A DNA stretch of 33,440 bases from contig JAKQEQ010000129.1 in the NCBI GenBank assembly GCA_029556545.1, positions 1 to 33,440 on the forward strand, read 5' to 3'. This document shows positions 1 to 7,877 of the stretch, piece by piece. How positions within the stretch are numbered: the first letter of the stretch is position 1; each line of letters starts with the position of its first letter. The notes beneath the pieces were generated by a model. The model was not told where the DNA came from, did no database searches, and saw only the letters and a list, made by a program, of their open reading frames with translations. This DNA comes from Candidatus Hydrogenedentota bacterium (GTDB lineage Bacteria > Hydrogenedentota > Hydrogenedentia > Hydrogenedentales > JAGMZX01). The translations under genes were made by a program, and so were the position numbers.

Positions 1-630
1 GACGAGGGCAAGACCTGGAGCGTCGCGAAACAGATCAGTCCTGACGGAAAGTACACCGGCCTCACCAACGGACGAAGTCTGCGGCTCGGTTCGGGTCGCA
101 TCCTGCTCGAGGCTTGGGAGGGCGGCGACAGCTATTGTTACCTCTCGGATGATGACGGGGACACGTGGCGCGAGAGCGCGCGCGTCCAGCCCGAGGGCGG
201 GTGCTGGGAGCCCGCCTGCATCGAACTGAAGGACGGACGCGTCCTGATGCTTATGCGCACGCAACAGGGCTGCCAATACAGAAGCCTCTCGACGGACCGG
301 GGCGAAACGTGGTCTGCGCCGGAACGCACGTCGCTTGCGGGAACGGCTGCCCCCGCCGCACTTTCGCGAATACCCTCCACGGGCGCGTTATTGGCCGTGT
401 GGAACCACAACCCCGGCGCGTCCAAGCGCAACCCACTTTCGTGCGCGATCTCGACGGACGAAGGGGAAACCTGGACCATCATCAAGAACCTCGAAGACGC
501 GCCTGACGATGCCTGGGCCTATCCCGCGATAACGTGGGTCGGAGAGGAAGCGCTGATTACCTTTTTCAATTACAAGGGCGGGCTGGCGCTTCATCTTCGA
601 ATTGTTCCTGCGGGCTATTTTGCACGCTGA
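1..630 (+). CDS. Asp-box (BNR) sialidase-like protein, 3' part
   Basis: The gene is open from the first base, so its start lies outside the window; 209 residues are visible. Four Asp-box motifs of the S-x-D-x-G-x-T-W type can be read: DEGKTW at the window edge, SDDDGDTW near residue 50, STDRGETW near 99 and STDEGETW near 150. Such repeats mark the six-bladed propeller of exo-alpha-sialidases and related BNR proteins. The visible part holds the last blades and the C-terminal strand, ending AGYFAR. Catalytic residues of true sialidases (the Arg triad and the Tyr/Glu pair) mostly lie in the missing part, so activity on sialic acid cannot be confirmed. The next gene has its own promoter, so this gene probably ends its transcription unit. 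The fold assignment is secure; the substrate is unknown. Confidence 0.8.
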   Translation, partial: DEGKTWSVAKQISPDGKYTGLTNGRSLRLGSGRILLEAWEGGDSYCYLSDDDGDTWRESARVQPEGGCWEPACIELKDGRVLMLMRTQQGCQYRSLSTDRGETWSAPERTSLAGTAAPAALSRIPSTGALLAVWNHNPGASKRNPLSCAISTDEGETWTIIKNLEDAPDDAWAYPAITWVGEEALITFFNYKGGLALHLRIVPAGYFAR

Positions 631-722
631 AGCAATCTCGGCGGCGCTGAGCGGCAAGTCGCGCGAGGCGCGGCCGGGCATTCACCAGGAAGCCGTCCGT
701 GACACTGTTCGCCGCAGAGAGC

Positions 723-751
723 TTGACGAGGTGCTTCAGGCCGACTATAAT
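723..751 (+). promoter_or_regulatory. sigma-70 promoter of the DUF362 gene
   Basis: TTGACG (723-728) and a perfect TATAAT (746-751) are separated by 17 bases. Transcription would start near 758, giving a leader of about 65 bases before the ATG at 825. Confidence 0.75.
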
Positions 752-824
752 CAACACGACCAACCTGTGGTGGTGACCGGAAACGCTATGTCGAAGCTCT
801 CACATGCAGTTCGTGAGGTGCGTC

Positions 825-1940
825 ATGAGTAGTCTCTCGCGTCGTAACTTTCTTCGAATGGGGGTTCATGCCACGTCGGCTCTGGGTGCGACCGCCGGCC
901 TCACCGGCTGCCCCGCGTCGCCGCCGTTCGCCCCAACGACGCAGCGGGCGCTGGTCGCGGTAATTACTGGCAGCGACCTCGCTCAGATGACGCGCGATGC
1001 GCTCGACGCATGCGGCGGTATCCAGAGCATTGTCTACCCCGGCGAAACCGTCTTCATCAAACCGAACTTCTGCGCCGCTGGTCTCGTTCGTCACAATTAC
1101 GTCACCAGCGGCGATTCCACAAAGCCGGAAATCGTTCTTACTGTGGCGGAGGAATGCCTGAAGGCTGGCGCCGCTCAGGTCACGATTGGCGATGCGGCCC
1201 AGGTTCCCGCCTATTCGTGGGAGGAACTGCCCACCTTGGACGGCGCCCGCAACATGCTGACCGAAGTGATCCGGCTGAACGCCCGCTACGGTGGTCGAGT
1301 TCGCCTGGCCTGCCTCAATTCGGAATCGCCCGCGTGGAAGGCCGTGCCGTCCTGCACGCGCCTTGGCAACATCAAGGTTTCCAGCTTGGTCCTGGACGCC
1401 GATCGGGTCATTTCGCTGCCGGTGCTCAAGACACACCGCTGGACCCAGATCACCGCATCCATGAAGAACTTCGTCGGCGTCACCTCGGTCAACCACTATG
1501 GTCTCGGCGGCCCATGGCGCTTCCGTCTGCACAACGCTGGTATCGAACAGGCGTTCCTCGACATCGTTCACGCCGTCAAACCCGACTTCACGCTTGTCGA
1601 CTGCTCTATCGGCTGCGAAGGAAACGGTCCCCATGTGCTCCCCGGCTACTGGGGAACAACCGTCGATATGCGGGAACGCCTTGGCGCGTGGGTAATACTC
1701 GCCAGCAGGGACCTCGCGGCGGCAGACGCCACCGCGGCGCGTCTCATAGGCCACCACGCCACCGCCACGCGCCACCTCGCCATGGCGTTCAACCAAGGCA
1801 TCGGGCAAATCCATGGGCAGATGATCGACATCATCGGATCCCGCCTCGAAGACGTCCAGGTCGAATGGCGGCCGGCCGAACCCACGGACGGTTTCTGGGA
1901 CATCCTCATCCCCGGCATTCACATGTTCCTGGAAGGCTAG
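825..1940 (+). CDS. DUF362 domain protein, Tat-exported lipoprotein
   Basis: This is a 371-residue protein. The N-terminus SSLSRRNFLRMG is a twin-arginine (Tat) signal, followed by a hydrophobic stretch and LTGC at about residues 26-29, a likely lipobox, so a folded lipoprotein anchored outside the cytoplasmic membrane is expected. The rest matches DUF362: a FIKPNF segment near residue 80, a conserved LPVLKTH near 205, then SMKNFVG. Some DUF362 proteins carry iron-sulfur ferredoxin domains; none is seen here. The family's reaction is not established. The start at 825 is chosen because GTGAGG lies about seven bases upstream and the Tat motif follows directly; an in-frame ATG at 804 would only add seven residues. 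A sigma-70 promoter precedes it. A long antisense frame over the same stretch is a codon-bias shadow. Confidence 0.85.
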   Translation: MSSLSRRNFLRMGVHATSALGATAGLTGCPASPPFAPTTQRALVAVITGSDLAQMTRDALDACGGIQSIVYPGETVFIKPNFCAAGLVRHNYVTSGDSTKPEIVLTVAEECLKAGAAQVTIGDAAQVPAYSWEELPTLDGARNMLTEVIRLNARYGGRVRLACLNSESPAWKAVPSCTRLGNIKVSSLVLDADRVISLPVLKTHRWTQITASMKNFVGVTSVNHYGLGGPWRFRLHNAGIEQAFLDIVHAVKPDFTLVDCSIGCEGNGPHVLPGYWGTTVDMRERLGAWVILASRDLAAADATAARLIGHHATATRHLAMAFNQGIGQIHGQMIDIIGSRLEDVQVEWRPAEPTDGFWDILIPGIHMFLEG

Positions 1941-1960
1941 TCCGTTATCGCCACAACGCG

Positions 1961-1978
1961 ACAATGTCGTGTCATTGT
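1961..1978. terminator. weak hairpin between convergent genes
   Basis: ACAATG (1961-1966) and CATTGT (1973-1978) form a six-pair stem with a six-base loop, 20 bases past the DUF362 stop and 25 bases before the end of the convergent kinase gene. No T-run follows, so this is only a possible bidirectional terminator. Confidence 0.25.
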
Positions 1979-2002
1979 AATTGCGAGGAATACGCGTGTG
2001 GT

Positions 2003-3109
2003 TCAGGCGTTGTCCAGGATGTTGCGAATTTGCTTCTCGCGGGCCTCGATGCTCTCCGTGAGCTTGAATTGGACCCGCGCGCGGTTGAGGTTCTGCCCGT
2101 CATAGCGCGTCTTGAAATACACGTCGCCGGCGATGTAGTCCGCGAAGAACCGGAGTCCGAGTTCGAAGGCAATGAGCCGTATCGAGTCGTAAAGATACTG
2201 CCGATCGGCCTCTGTGAGAAACGACCGCGCATGGACCATGTAGCCTTTGACAATCGCCTCACAGAGATCCGTGTCGAACAGGACGCGGCTCAAGTCGGAA
2301 GTTTCTTCGCCCATCGGATTGCAGCAGGATCGCAGGCAGTCGCCGAAGTCATAGTGGATCAAGCCCGGTTTGACCGTGTCCAGATCGACAATGCACGTCC
2401 CCTTCCCCGTCGCGTCGTCTATCATGATGTTGGAAATCTTCGGGTCTCCGTGGATGGGCCGTAACTGGATTTCGCCCGCTGCCTTGGCGTCTTCCAGCAC
2501 GGAACACCACTCGCGGCGTTTCTGCACAAAACGATTGCAGGACTGGGCATCGAGCGAAGCATTCAATCTGACCCGCCCTTCCGGCGTTTGCAGGGCATCA
2601 TCGAGCTTCTTCAGATACCCCGGAGTGATGTGATACCCCTCGAGCGTGTCCCGAAGCCGGTTCACGTCAAGATCGCTGATGATGCGTTGAAAATATCCGA
2701 GCACGAACCCGGCCTCGTGGGCATGTTCCACGCTCTGCACCTGGCCATAAGAATGTGCGGACGCGATGAGCGTGATGGCGCGCCAATACTCCCCGTCGCC
2801 GTCGATGACAAAATCCTGACCGTCCTTCGCGGGGATCACGCGGGGCAATTGCCAGATGCGATCGGCCGTGTCCGCTTCCGCCTCGATGCGCCGGTGAACG
2901 TGATCGGTCAGGACGCGCATGTTCTCCATGATGTATTCCGGCCTGGAGAAGACCCGCTTGTTGATCTGTTGGAGAATGATACGTTCTTCGGAGAAAGTGG
3001 TGCGGAAGACGGCCAGATACGTGTCGTTTACGTTGCCTTCTCCCGTGTGCTCGACCGTGACCAGGCGTCCGGCGACATCAAACTTGGGCGCAATCAGGGC
3101 GGCTTTCAA
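2003..3109 (-). CDS. APH-fold phosphotransferase, N-acetylhexosamine kinase-like
   Basis: About 368 residues with the aminoglycoside-phosphotransferase/choline-kinase fold. The catalytic loop HGDPKISN (about 220-227, Asp222) and the metal-binding VDLDT (about 241-245) are intact, followed by YDFGDCLRS. The early GEGNVNDTYL segment is the glycine-rich nucleotide loop. The loop followed by DLDTVKPGL and YDFGD resembles N-acetylhexosamine 1-kinase (NahK/LnpB) and proteins annotated as mucin-desulfating sulfatase (MdsC) more than antibiotic kinases, so phosphorylation of a free amino sugar is the best guess. The start is uncertain: a TTG at 3142 has no ribosome site, whereas the TTG at 3109 has GGGAG about ten bases upstream and fits the family's usual N-terminus. 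A role in amino-sugar use would suit the sialidase-like neighbour, but that is inference. Confidence 0.75.
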   Translation of the reverse strand: MKAALIAPKFDVAGRLVTVEHTGEGNVNDTYLAVFRTTFSEERIILQQINKRVFSRPEYIMENMRVLTDHVHRRIEAEADTADRIWQLPRVIPAKDGQDFVIDGDGEYWRAITLIASAHSYGQVQSVEHAHEAGFVLGYFQRIISDLDVNRLRDTLEGYHITPGYLKKLDDALQTPEGRVRLNASLDAQSCNRFVQKRREWCSVLEDAKAAGEIQLRPIHGDPKISNIMIDDATGKGTCIVDLDTVKPGLIHYDFGDCLRSCCNPMGEETSDLSRVLFDTDLCEAIVKGYMVHARSFLTEADRQYLYDSIRLIAFELGLRFFADYIAGDVYFKTRYDGQNLNRARVQFKLTESIEAREKQIRNILDNA

Positions 3110-3342
3110 TGGAGGAGCGCTCCCTTTTTTCGTGCGACGCAACTATTGGAAGGGCGTATTGTCGCCATGCCACGGTTTCATCGCCCCGCAATCTTCCACA
3201 GTCCCCACGCGTAGGCTACATCGAATTAGCACACATTTACAAAGCCACCCATACACCGAGCCGGCGGCACATCCGCGCAGGCAGCCGACGCGTCAGACAA
3301 CGCGGCAAGAAGCCTTGCGCCCCCAGAAAACGGTTAAGGCGC

Positions 3343-5994
3343 CTAATTGTAGATGAATTGAGCCGTAGCCGTGCAGTCTCTATCCACCGTGATGCGCACC
3401 CACTGCCCGGAAAAGGCGTCGGGAAATTCGTGGTGGACATAGGGTTTCTTGCGGGTGAGCTTGAAGGAGGCGTAGGGCATCCAGTGGCCGTCGCCGAGGA
3501 TATCGACCTCCACCTCGAACCGCACCGGTCCCTTCGCTTCGCACGCAAGGTGAAGCACCTTCCGATGATACCCCGTCATAAGAAACGGGTCCGATATCTC
3601 CCCGGCCTTCACGGAAGTATCCCACCACGGCCCGCCCCACCCCGTGGGCTTGCCCAGCCGCCAGAGGTCGTCGATATTGCCGAACCACAGACCGGACTGT
3701 GGCTGGCCCGCGTCATGGTCGATCTGATCGGACGCCATCACGAAAAGGCCGCGCCAATGGCAAAAGTCGGGAACAACACGCAGATGCGTGCAAATGGGAC
3801 GTATGCCCCAGACGCGCCCGCCGTAAGCAAAGGGCGGCAGTTCGAAGAAGGCGCCATGCGCATCCATCAACAGCCGCTCGGTCACGGCGTGCCGAATGCG
3901 CATCCATTCCGTGTTCCAGGCATGGTCCCATGTATGGCTGGCCTTCGGCAGCAAGTAGCGCTGCCACTCGCCGTTCACAAGCGCGCGCAAGACGACGGAG
4001 GACTTGGTCCAGCCGATCGCATAGAGCGTGTTCCCGCCATAGGTGGCGTTGCCCTCGCTGCCGCTGACTTCGACAAACGGGTTTTCCTCGACGATCTTCC
4101 ACGTCGCGCCGTCCCACTCGGCAAGCCGTCCCGCGCTACGTTCGCCAAGGAACTCCTTCTCGTCATAGGTATTGTTGGCCACCACCACGCGGCCTTGGCC
4201 GGTATAAGCGCTCTTGAAGTGCTCCTTTGCGTCGATAATGCGCAGTTCCTCCCGCAGATCGAAGAGTTGCACGGCATCGAGTGTGCGCGCGTCCACTTCC
4301 CAGAACCCGCCTTCCATGCCGAGAAAGTAGACCTTGTGCTTGGGATCCGTGAGATGGGCGCACGTGGCGGCGAGGCGCTTATCCTTGAGCCCCTCAATGA
4401 TACGCACCTGCCCGTCCGCGTCGATGGCGTAGGGGCCGATGAAGGCTTGGCCGCTCGGCCAGTGGGGCATGCGGTTGGCATACGTCCCGGTGATGGAGGC
4501 CGGGTGCCGCCGCATGGTCATGTCCTCGCGGATTTCGTAGAGGCCGAGCCCCTGACCCCGAATGTGGGCGACGTAGCCCACCGCCCAGAGCCGATCGCCC
4601 CAGGGAATCAGCGCACCGATCCCTGCCTCCGAATCGCTGCCGAGGCCCCTCGCCATTACCGTCATGGCCGGAAATACGCCGGCCACCTGAAGGGGCGGCG
4701 CACTTGGCGGCGCTGGATCGTCCGCGCTTTCCAGATACCGCCGGACCGCCTTCGCGAGCGACAGCCCGAACGCCCGAGCGCTGTCGGGCGTGACGGCCCT
4801 GCCGCCCGCGTTCGCGTAAGGAATCTCGAAACTCGCGGCGAGCCGCAACCCTTCGATACCCTCCGCCCACCGGCCGAAGCTACGGCCCGCCGCGTAGTTC
4901 CTCGGCTGGTTCCAACTCTTGCCATGGGGCAGATTGTGCGCGGCCAGATAGGGCAAGGCGCCTGACCTGTTCGACTTCTCCAGCAAGACGCCAAGAGCCT
5001 GCTGCTGCTCCCACATGACCTCGCTCCGGCTGCCCACGATGTAGATATCTTCGTTGTGTATGCCGCGCAGGTAGGGGCAATGAAGATCAAGGGCGATCAG
5101 CAGTTTGCCGTTCGACCAGTTGCGCGCCAAGGTCCGCAATGCCGCCGTTTCCGGATGAATGCTCGGGCCGATGTAGTCGCGGTTATGATCGTAAGGACGG
5201 CGGTTTTTCCCCTGGTCGCCGTCCTCGACACCGTCCTTGTCCATGAACGGAACGGCCATCATTTCGACGTTGCGCAGAAACCAGTAGCCGTCGTCGTTGT
5301 CCGCCAGCACCGCCTCCAGCATGCCTTCCAGCACATAACTCGCCATCGCCTCGCAAGCGTGGTGCCGCGCCGTAACAAGCACGCGAAACCGCGGATCGCC
5401 GTCCAGCCGGCCTGCGCGAACCAGCGCGACGTCGCGTCCCTTGGCGCTCTTGCACAACGATTCGACGATAAGGTTCGGCGAGTTCCGGTGTCTGGCCAGG
5501 AAATTGCGGAAATCCGATTCCTGATACGGGATAGTGAATGCAAACCGAACCTCGCGCGCATCAAGCGGGAATGCATAGGTGAATTGACCGGAGCCCACCG
5601 TCTTCGTACCCATCCACGACCACGACACGCCGCCGTCCGTGCTGACCGCCGGTCCGCGAACACCTATGGGATCGCGATCGATAAAACGAAACGTAATAGT
5701 GCGCCCGGCCGCCCCCCTGACACGGAAGTTCCAATAGAACCACCAGCCTTCCGTGTCGCGCAGATCGGGCTTGAGGTAGACCGTATCGCCGTCGATGCGG
5801 TCCACAACAACGTTGCCGCCGGGGTACTCGGCATCGATGGAGATTGTGATCCCCGAAGAAACGGCCCACGCAACGTCCGCCCCTGGCCCAATAGGAGTCA
5901 CGCCGAATACGAGGAGAATTGCATTCAGGGCAAGGCCAAAGGCAATTCGTCTCACCCGCCGAAGCATGATCGGACCCAAGGCGTCACTGTGCAT
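3343..5994 (-). CDS. secreted M14 zinc carboxypeptidase with long C-terminal domain
   Basis: This is an 883-residue protein. Residues 10-45 form a signal peptide (basic start, then ALNAILLVFG). About 48-155 is a beta-rich N-terminal domain of the kind preceding M14 domains in cytosolic-carboxypeptidase-like enzymes. The M14 domain covers about 160-425: zinc ligands H212-x-x-E215 and H305 (DLHC), substrate-binding N271-R272, and catalytic E390 in SFEIPYAN. It should remove C-terminal residues from peptides outside the cytoplasm. Residues 430-883 form a second beta-rich, tryptophan-rich region, possibly a propeller, that I cannot name; it is longer than the peptidase. The start at 5994 has GGAAGGGG about seven bases upstream and a consensus promoter 30 bases away. 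An upstream-extended frame would read through that promoter. The 200 bases downstream, before the kinase gene, hold no gene. Confidence 0.88.
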   Translation of the reverse strand: MHSDALGPIMLRRVRRIAFGLALNAILLVFGVTPIGPGADVAWAVSSGITISIDAEYPGGNVVVDRIDGDTVYLKPDLRDTEGWWFYWNFRVRGAAGRTITFRFIDRDPIGVRGPAVSTDGGVSWSWMGTKTVGSGQFTYAFPLDAREVRFAFTIPYQESDFRNFLARHRNSPNLIVESLCKSAKGRDVALVRAGRLDGDPRFRVLVTARHHACEAMASYVLEGMLEAVLADNDDGYWFLRNVEMMAVPFMDKDGVEDGDQGKNRRPYDHNRDYIGPSIHPETAALRTLARNWSNGKLLIALDLHCPYLRGIHNEDIYIVGSRSEVMWEQQQALGVLLEKSNRSGALPYLAAHNLPHGKSWNQPRNYAAGRSFGRWAEGIEGLRLAASFEIPYANAGGRAVTPDSARAFGLSLAKAVRRYLESADDPAPPSAPPLQVAGVFPAMTVMARGLGSDSEAGIGALIPWGDRLWAVGYVAHIRGQGLGLYEIREDMTMRRHPASITGTYANRMPHWPSGQAFIGPYAIDADGQVRIIEGLKDKRLAATCAHLTDPKHKVYFLGMEGGFWEVDARTLDAVQLFDLREELRIIDAKEHFKSAYTGQGRVVVANNTYDEKEFLGERSAGRLAEWDGATWKIVEENPFVEVSGSEGNATYGGNTLYAIGWTKSSVVLRALVNGEWQRYLLPKASHTWDHAWNTEWMRIRHAVTERLLMDAHGAFFELPPFAYGGRVWGIRPICTHLRVVPDFCHWRGLFVMASDQIDHDAGQPQSGLWFGNIDDLWRLGKPTGWGGPWWDTSVKAGEISDPFLMTGYHRKVLHLACEAKGPVRFEVEVDILGDGHWMPYASFKLTRKKPYVHHEFPDAFSGQWVRITVDRDCTATAQFIYN

Positions 5995-6024
5995 GTCACC
6001 CCTTCCCTTGACACGTTCGGCGGC

Positions 6025-6053
6025 ATTATAGACATGCCCACAGGATCGGTCAA
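6025..6053 (-). promoter_or_regulatory. sigma-70 promoter of the M14 peptidase gene
   Basis: On the minus strand TTGACC (plus 6048-6053) and a perfect TATAAT (plus 6025-6030) are 17 bases apart. The -10 box ends 30 bases before the ATG at 5994, leaving a short leader that carries the ribosome site. This fixes the start of the peptidase gene. Confidence 0.8.
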
Positions 6054-6248
6054 AGAGCGGATTCGACTCAGGGTGCCTGAGGGTTACTCTGCTATTGCCG
6101 CTGTAATCGACGCATCCCCACTTGAGGCTCCACTTTCGTCCGGGGTCTGTGGCCGTGTGCAATTTCCCCGTCGCGACCAACGAATCATAGACGAGTCTGA
6201 AGACTGCCAGGCAGATCCCGGGGCGTTCGGCGAAGGAGGCCCACGACG

Positions 6249-6278
6249 TTCGATCTTTAGGCAGATGTGATGTATACT
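6249..6278 (+). promoter_or_regulatory. possible promoter of the polysaccharide operon
   Basis: TATACT (6273-6278) is a good -10 box; the best -35 at 18 bases is TTCGAT (6249-6254), only three of six matches. An overlapping TTGACG (6278-6283) has a poor -10 partner. The 360-base divergent gap 5995-6353 otherwise holds only the minus-strand promoter. Confidence 0.3.
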
Positions 6279-6353
6279 TGACGTGTGATGCGCCAATTGC
6301 GTATTCGGGGAAATGTCTGAAAAGGCGGTCCGCAGAGCGGAGGAGAGCATCTG

Positions 6354-7871
6354 ATGAGCGCGTTGCCTCAAATGGCGGCCCCGACACTGGGGTTCTGGAA
6401 GGGCCTCGGATATCTGCTGTTGTCGGTGGTGTTCGGCGTTGCGGTCATCGCGCTCGGCAAGATGGCGCTGGTCGGTCTTGTGGGCGCGGTCTTCTTTCTC
6501 CTGTTCGTCTATTTCCCGGTGCTGGGCCTGTACGCGACCACGGCGCTGCTGCTGCTTTCCGGCTCGCGCGGGATTGTCGGCGTGATCGAGGGCGGCGCGC
6601 TGGCGGTGACGCTGGCACGGTTGTGCGGCACGGCGGCACTTGCGGCGTGGCTGGTGAACATCCTTATTCGAAAGATCCGTTTCGAGTTCAACTGGCCCGT
6701 AATTCTATTGACGGCATACTGCGCGTGGGCGCTCCTGTGCACCCTGGTGTCGCCCGAACGCCCCGAGGTGCTGCCGGAGTGGATTCGCCTTGTCACGCTG
6801 CTCGGCTTCTTCCTGCTGGCGGTCAATACGCTCAATTCAACGCGGAATCTGCACTATTTCATCGTGCTCATTCTGCTGTGCGGGCTCATCATGTCCTTAG
6901 CGGCCGTCGCACAGTATTTCATCCCGCAGTTGCAGGTTGCAGGCGCGGAACCGTGGCGGGCCGTAACCACCGACACGGCCTATATCGATCAAGAATCGCT
7001 CCAGGGCGAATCGGCGATTCGCGTCTCGGGCCGCGCGGGGCACTCGAACTGGCTCGCCATGGTCATCCTGCTTATTCTGCCGCTGAACAGCTACTGGTAC
7101 ACGGTGGCGAAGAGCAACAAAATGAAGGCGCTCATCCTCTTCACGGTGGGCATCGAGGTTGTTACGTTGGCGCTGACCTACACGCGCACCGGCCTTATTA
7201 TCGGTGCTGTGCTCGGCTTACTGTTGCTCTACAAGCGCCTCGTGCGCATGAATGCCCTCCGATTGTTCGGCGCGCTGGGCCTCGTCGTGATCGGCTGGGT
7301 GCTTCTGCCCAGCGCGTACAAGGAGCGCGTGTTCAGCCCCAAACAATACACGGGCAGCGCCTCGGTGCAGAGTCGCCTCGACATGCAGGGGGCGGCGTTG
7401 CGCTACTTCGGCCAGAATCCCGTCTTCGGGTACGGGTCCGGTGGCTTCGGCACGCAATTCGTCCACGAGCGCAACCAGAGCGCCGCATTAATGCGGATGT
7501 ATGTCAAACTCGCGGGCTGGCAGCCGGTGTTTATCGGCACGCACAACATGTACCTGCAACTCCTTGCCGACACGGGCTTCGTGGGGTTCTGTCTCTTCAT
7601 GGTCTTTCTCATCCTTATGTTGCGCAAGCTATATCTGATCGAGAAGCAATATCAGGCCGTCGGTGACACGCAGGGGGCCGCCCTGGCCTCCGCCCTGTTC
7701 GTAAGCCTGGTCGGGTTCGTCTTCTGCGCAGTCTTCCTCCACGCGCTCACGCAGAAAATCTGGTGGATGGTCGCGGCGGCGGCGGTGGTCCTGCCCCTCT
7801 ACAACCTGAGCTTCAAGCAGGGGCTCCTGCCCAAATGGGGGTGGACCACGGAGGCGCCAACCGCGCAGTAA
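6354..7871 (+). CDS. O-antigen ligase / Wzy family membrane protein
   Basis: A 505-residue polytopic membrane protein with about a dozen hydrophobic helices. The Wzy_C domain signature is visible in the long periplasmic loop and the helix after it: GRAGHSNWLA from residue 226, then RLDMQGAALRYF, the glycine-rich GYGSGGFG near 360, and HNMYLQLLADTG from residue 397. Members join finished O-antigen or exopolysaccharide chains to a lipid carrier, a protein or each other at the outer face of the inner membrane; the acceptor is not readable from sequence. AGGAG lies about nine bases before the ATG. It opens a plus-strand run of very closely spaced genes (next start seven bases after the stop) with a glycosidase, a glycosyltransferase and an SGNH hydrolase, which supports an exported-polysaccharide role. 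Confidence 0.85.
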   Translation: MSALPQMAAPTLGFWKGLGYLLLSVVFGVAVIALGKMALVGLVGAVFFLLFVYFPVLGLYATTALLLLSGSRGIVGVIEGGALAVTLARLCGTAALAAWLVNILIRKIRFEFNWPVILLTAYCAWALLCTLVSPERPEVLPEWIRLVTLLGFFLLAVNTLNSTRNLHYFIVLILLCGLIMSLAAVAQYFIPQLQVAGAEPWRAVTTDTAYIDQESLQGESAIRVSGRAGHSNWLAMVILLILPLNSYWYTVAKSNKMKALILFTVGIEVVTLALTYTRTGLIIGAVLGLLLLYKRLVRMNALRLFGALGLVVIGWVLLPSAYKERVFSPKQYTGSASVQSRLDMQGAALRYFGQNPVFGYGSGGFGTQFVHERNQSAALMRMYVKLAGWQPVFIGTHNMYLQLLADTGFVGFCLFMVFLILMLRKLYLIEKQYQAVGDTQGAALASALFVSLVGFVFCAVFLHALTQKIWWMVAAAAVVLPLYNLSFKQGLLPKWGWTTEAPTAQ

Positions 7872-7877
7872 AGGAGC

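Noticed and set aside
786-1964. 392-codon antisense frame over the DUF362 gene
   Set aside because: It mirrors a well-supported gene in the complementary frame, as expected from high-GC third positions, and has no ribosome site or family traits.
3109-4965. 618-codon plus-strand frame opposite the M14 peptidase
   Set aside because: The minus-strand gene has a signal peptide, all M14 catalytic residues, a promoter and a ribosome site; the plus frame has none.
6008-6032. Plus-strand promoter TTGACA ... TATAGA before the polysaccharide operon
   Set aside because: The spacer is only 13 bases; the same bases serve the well-formed minus-strand promoter of the peptidase.
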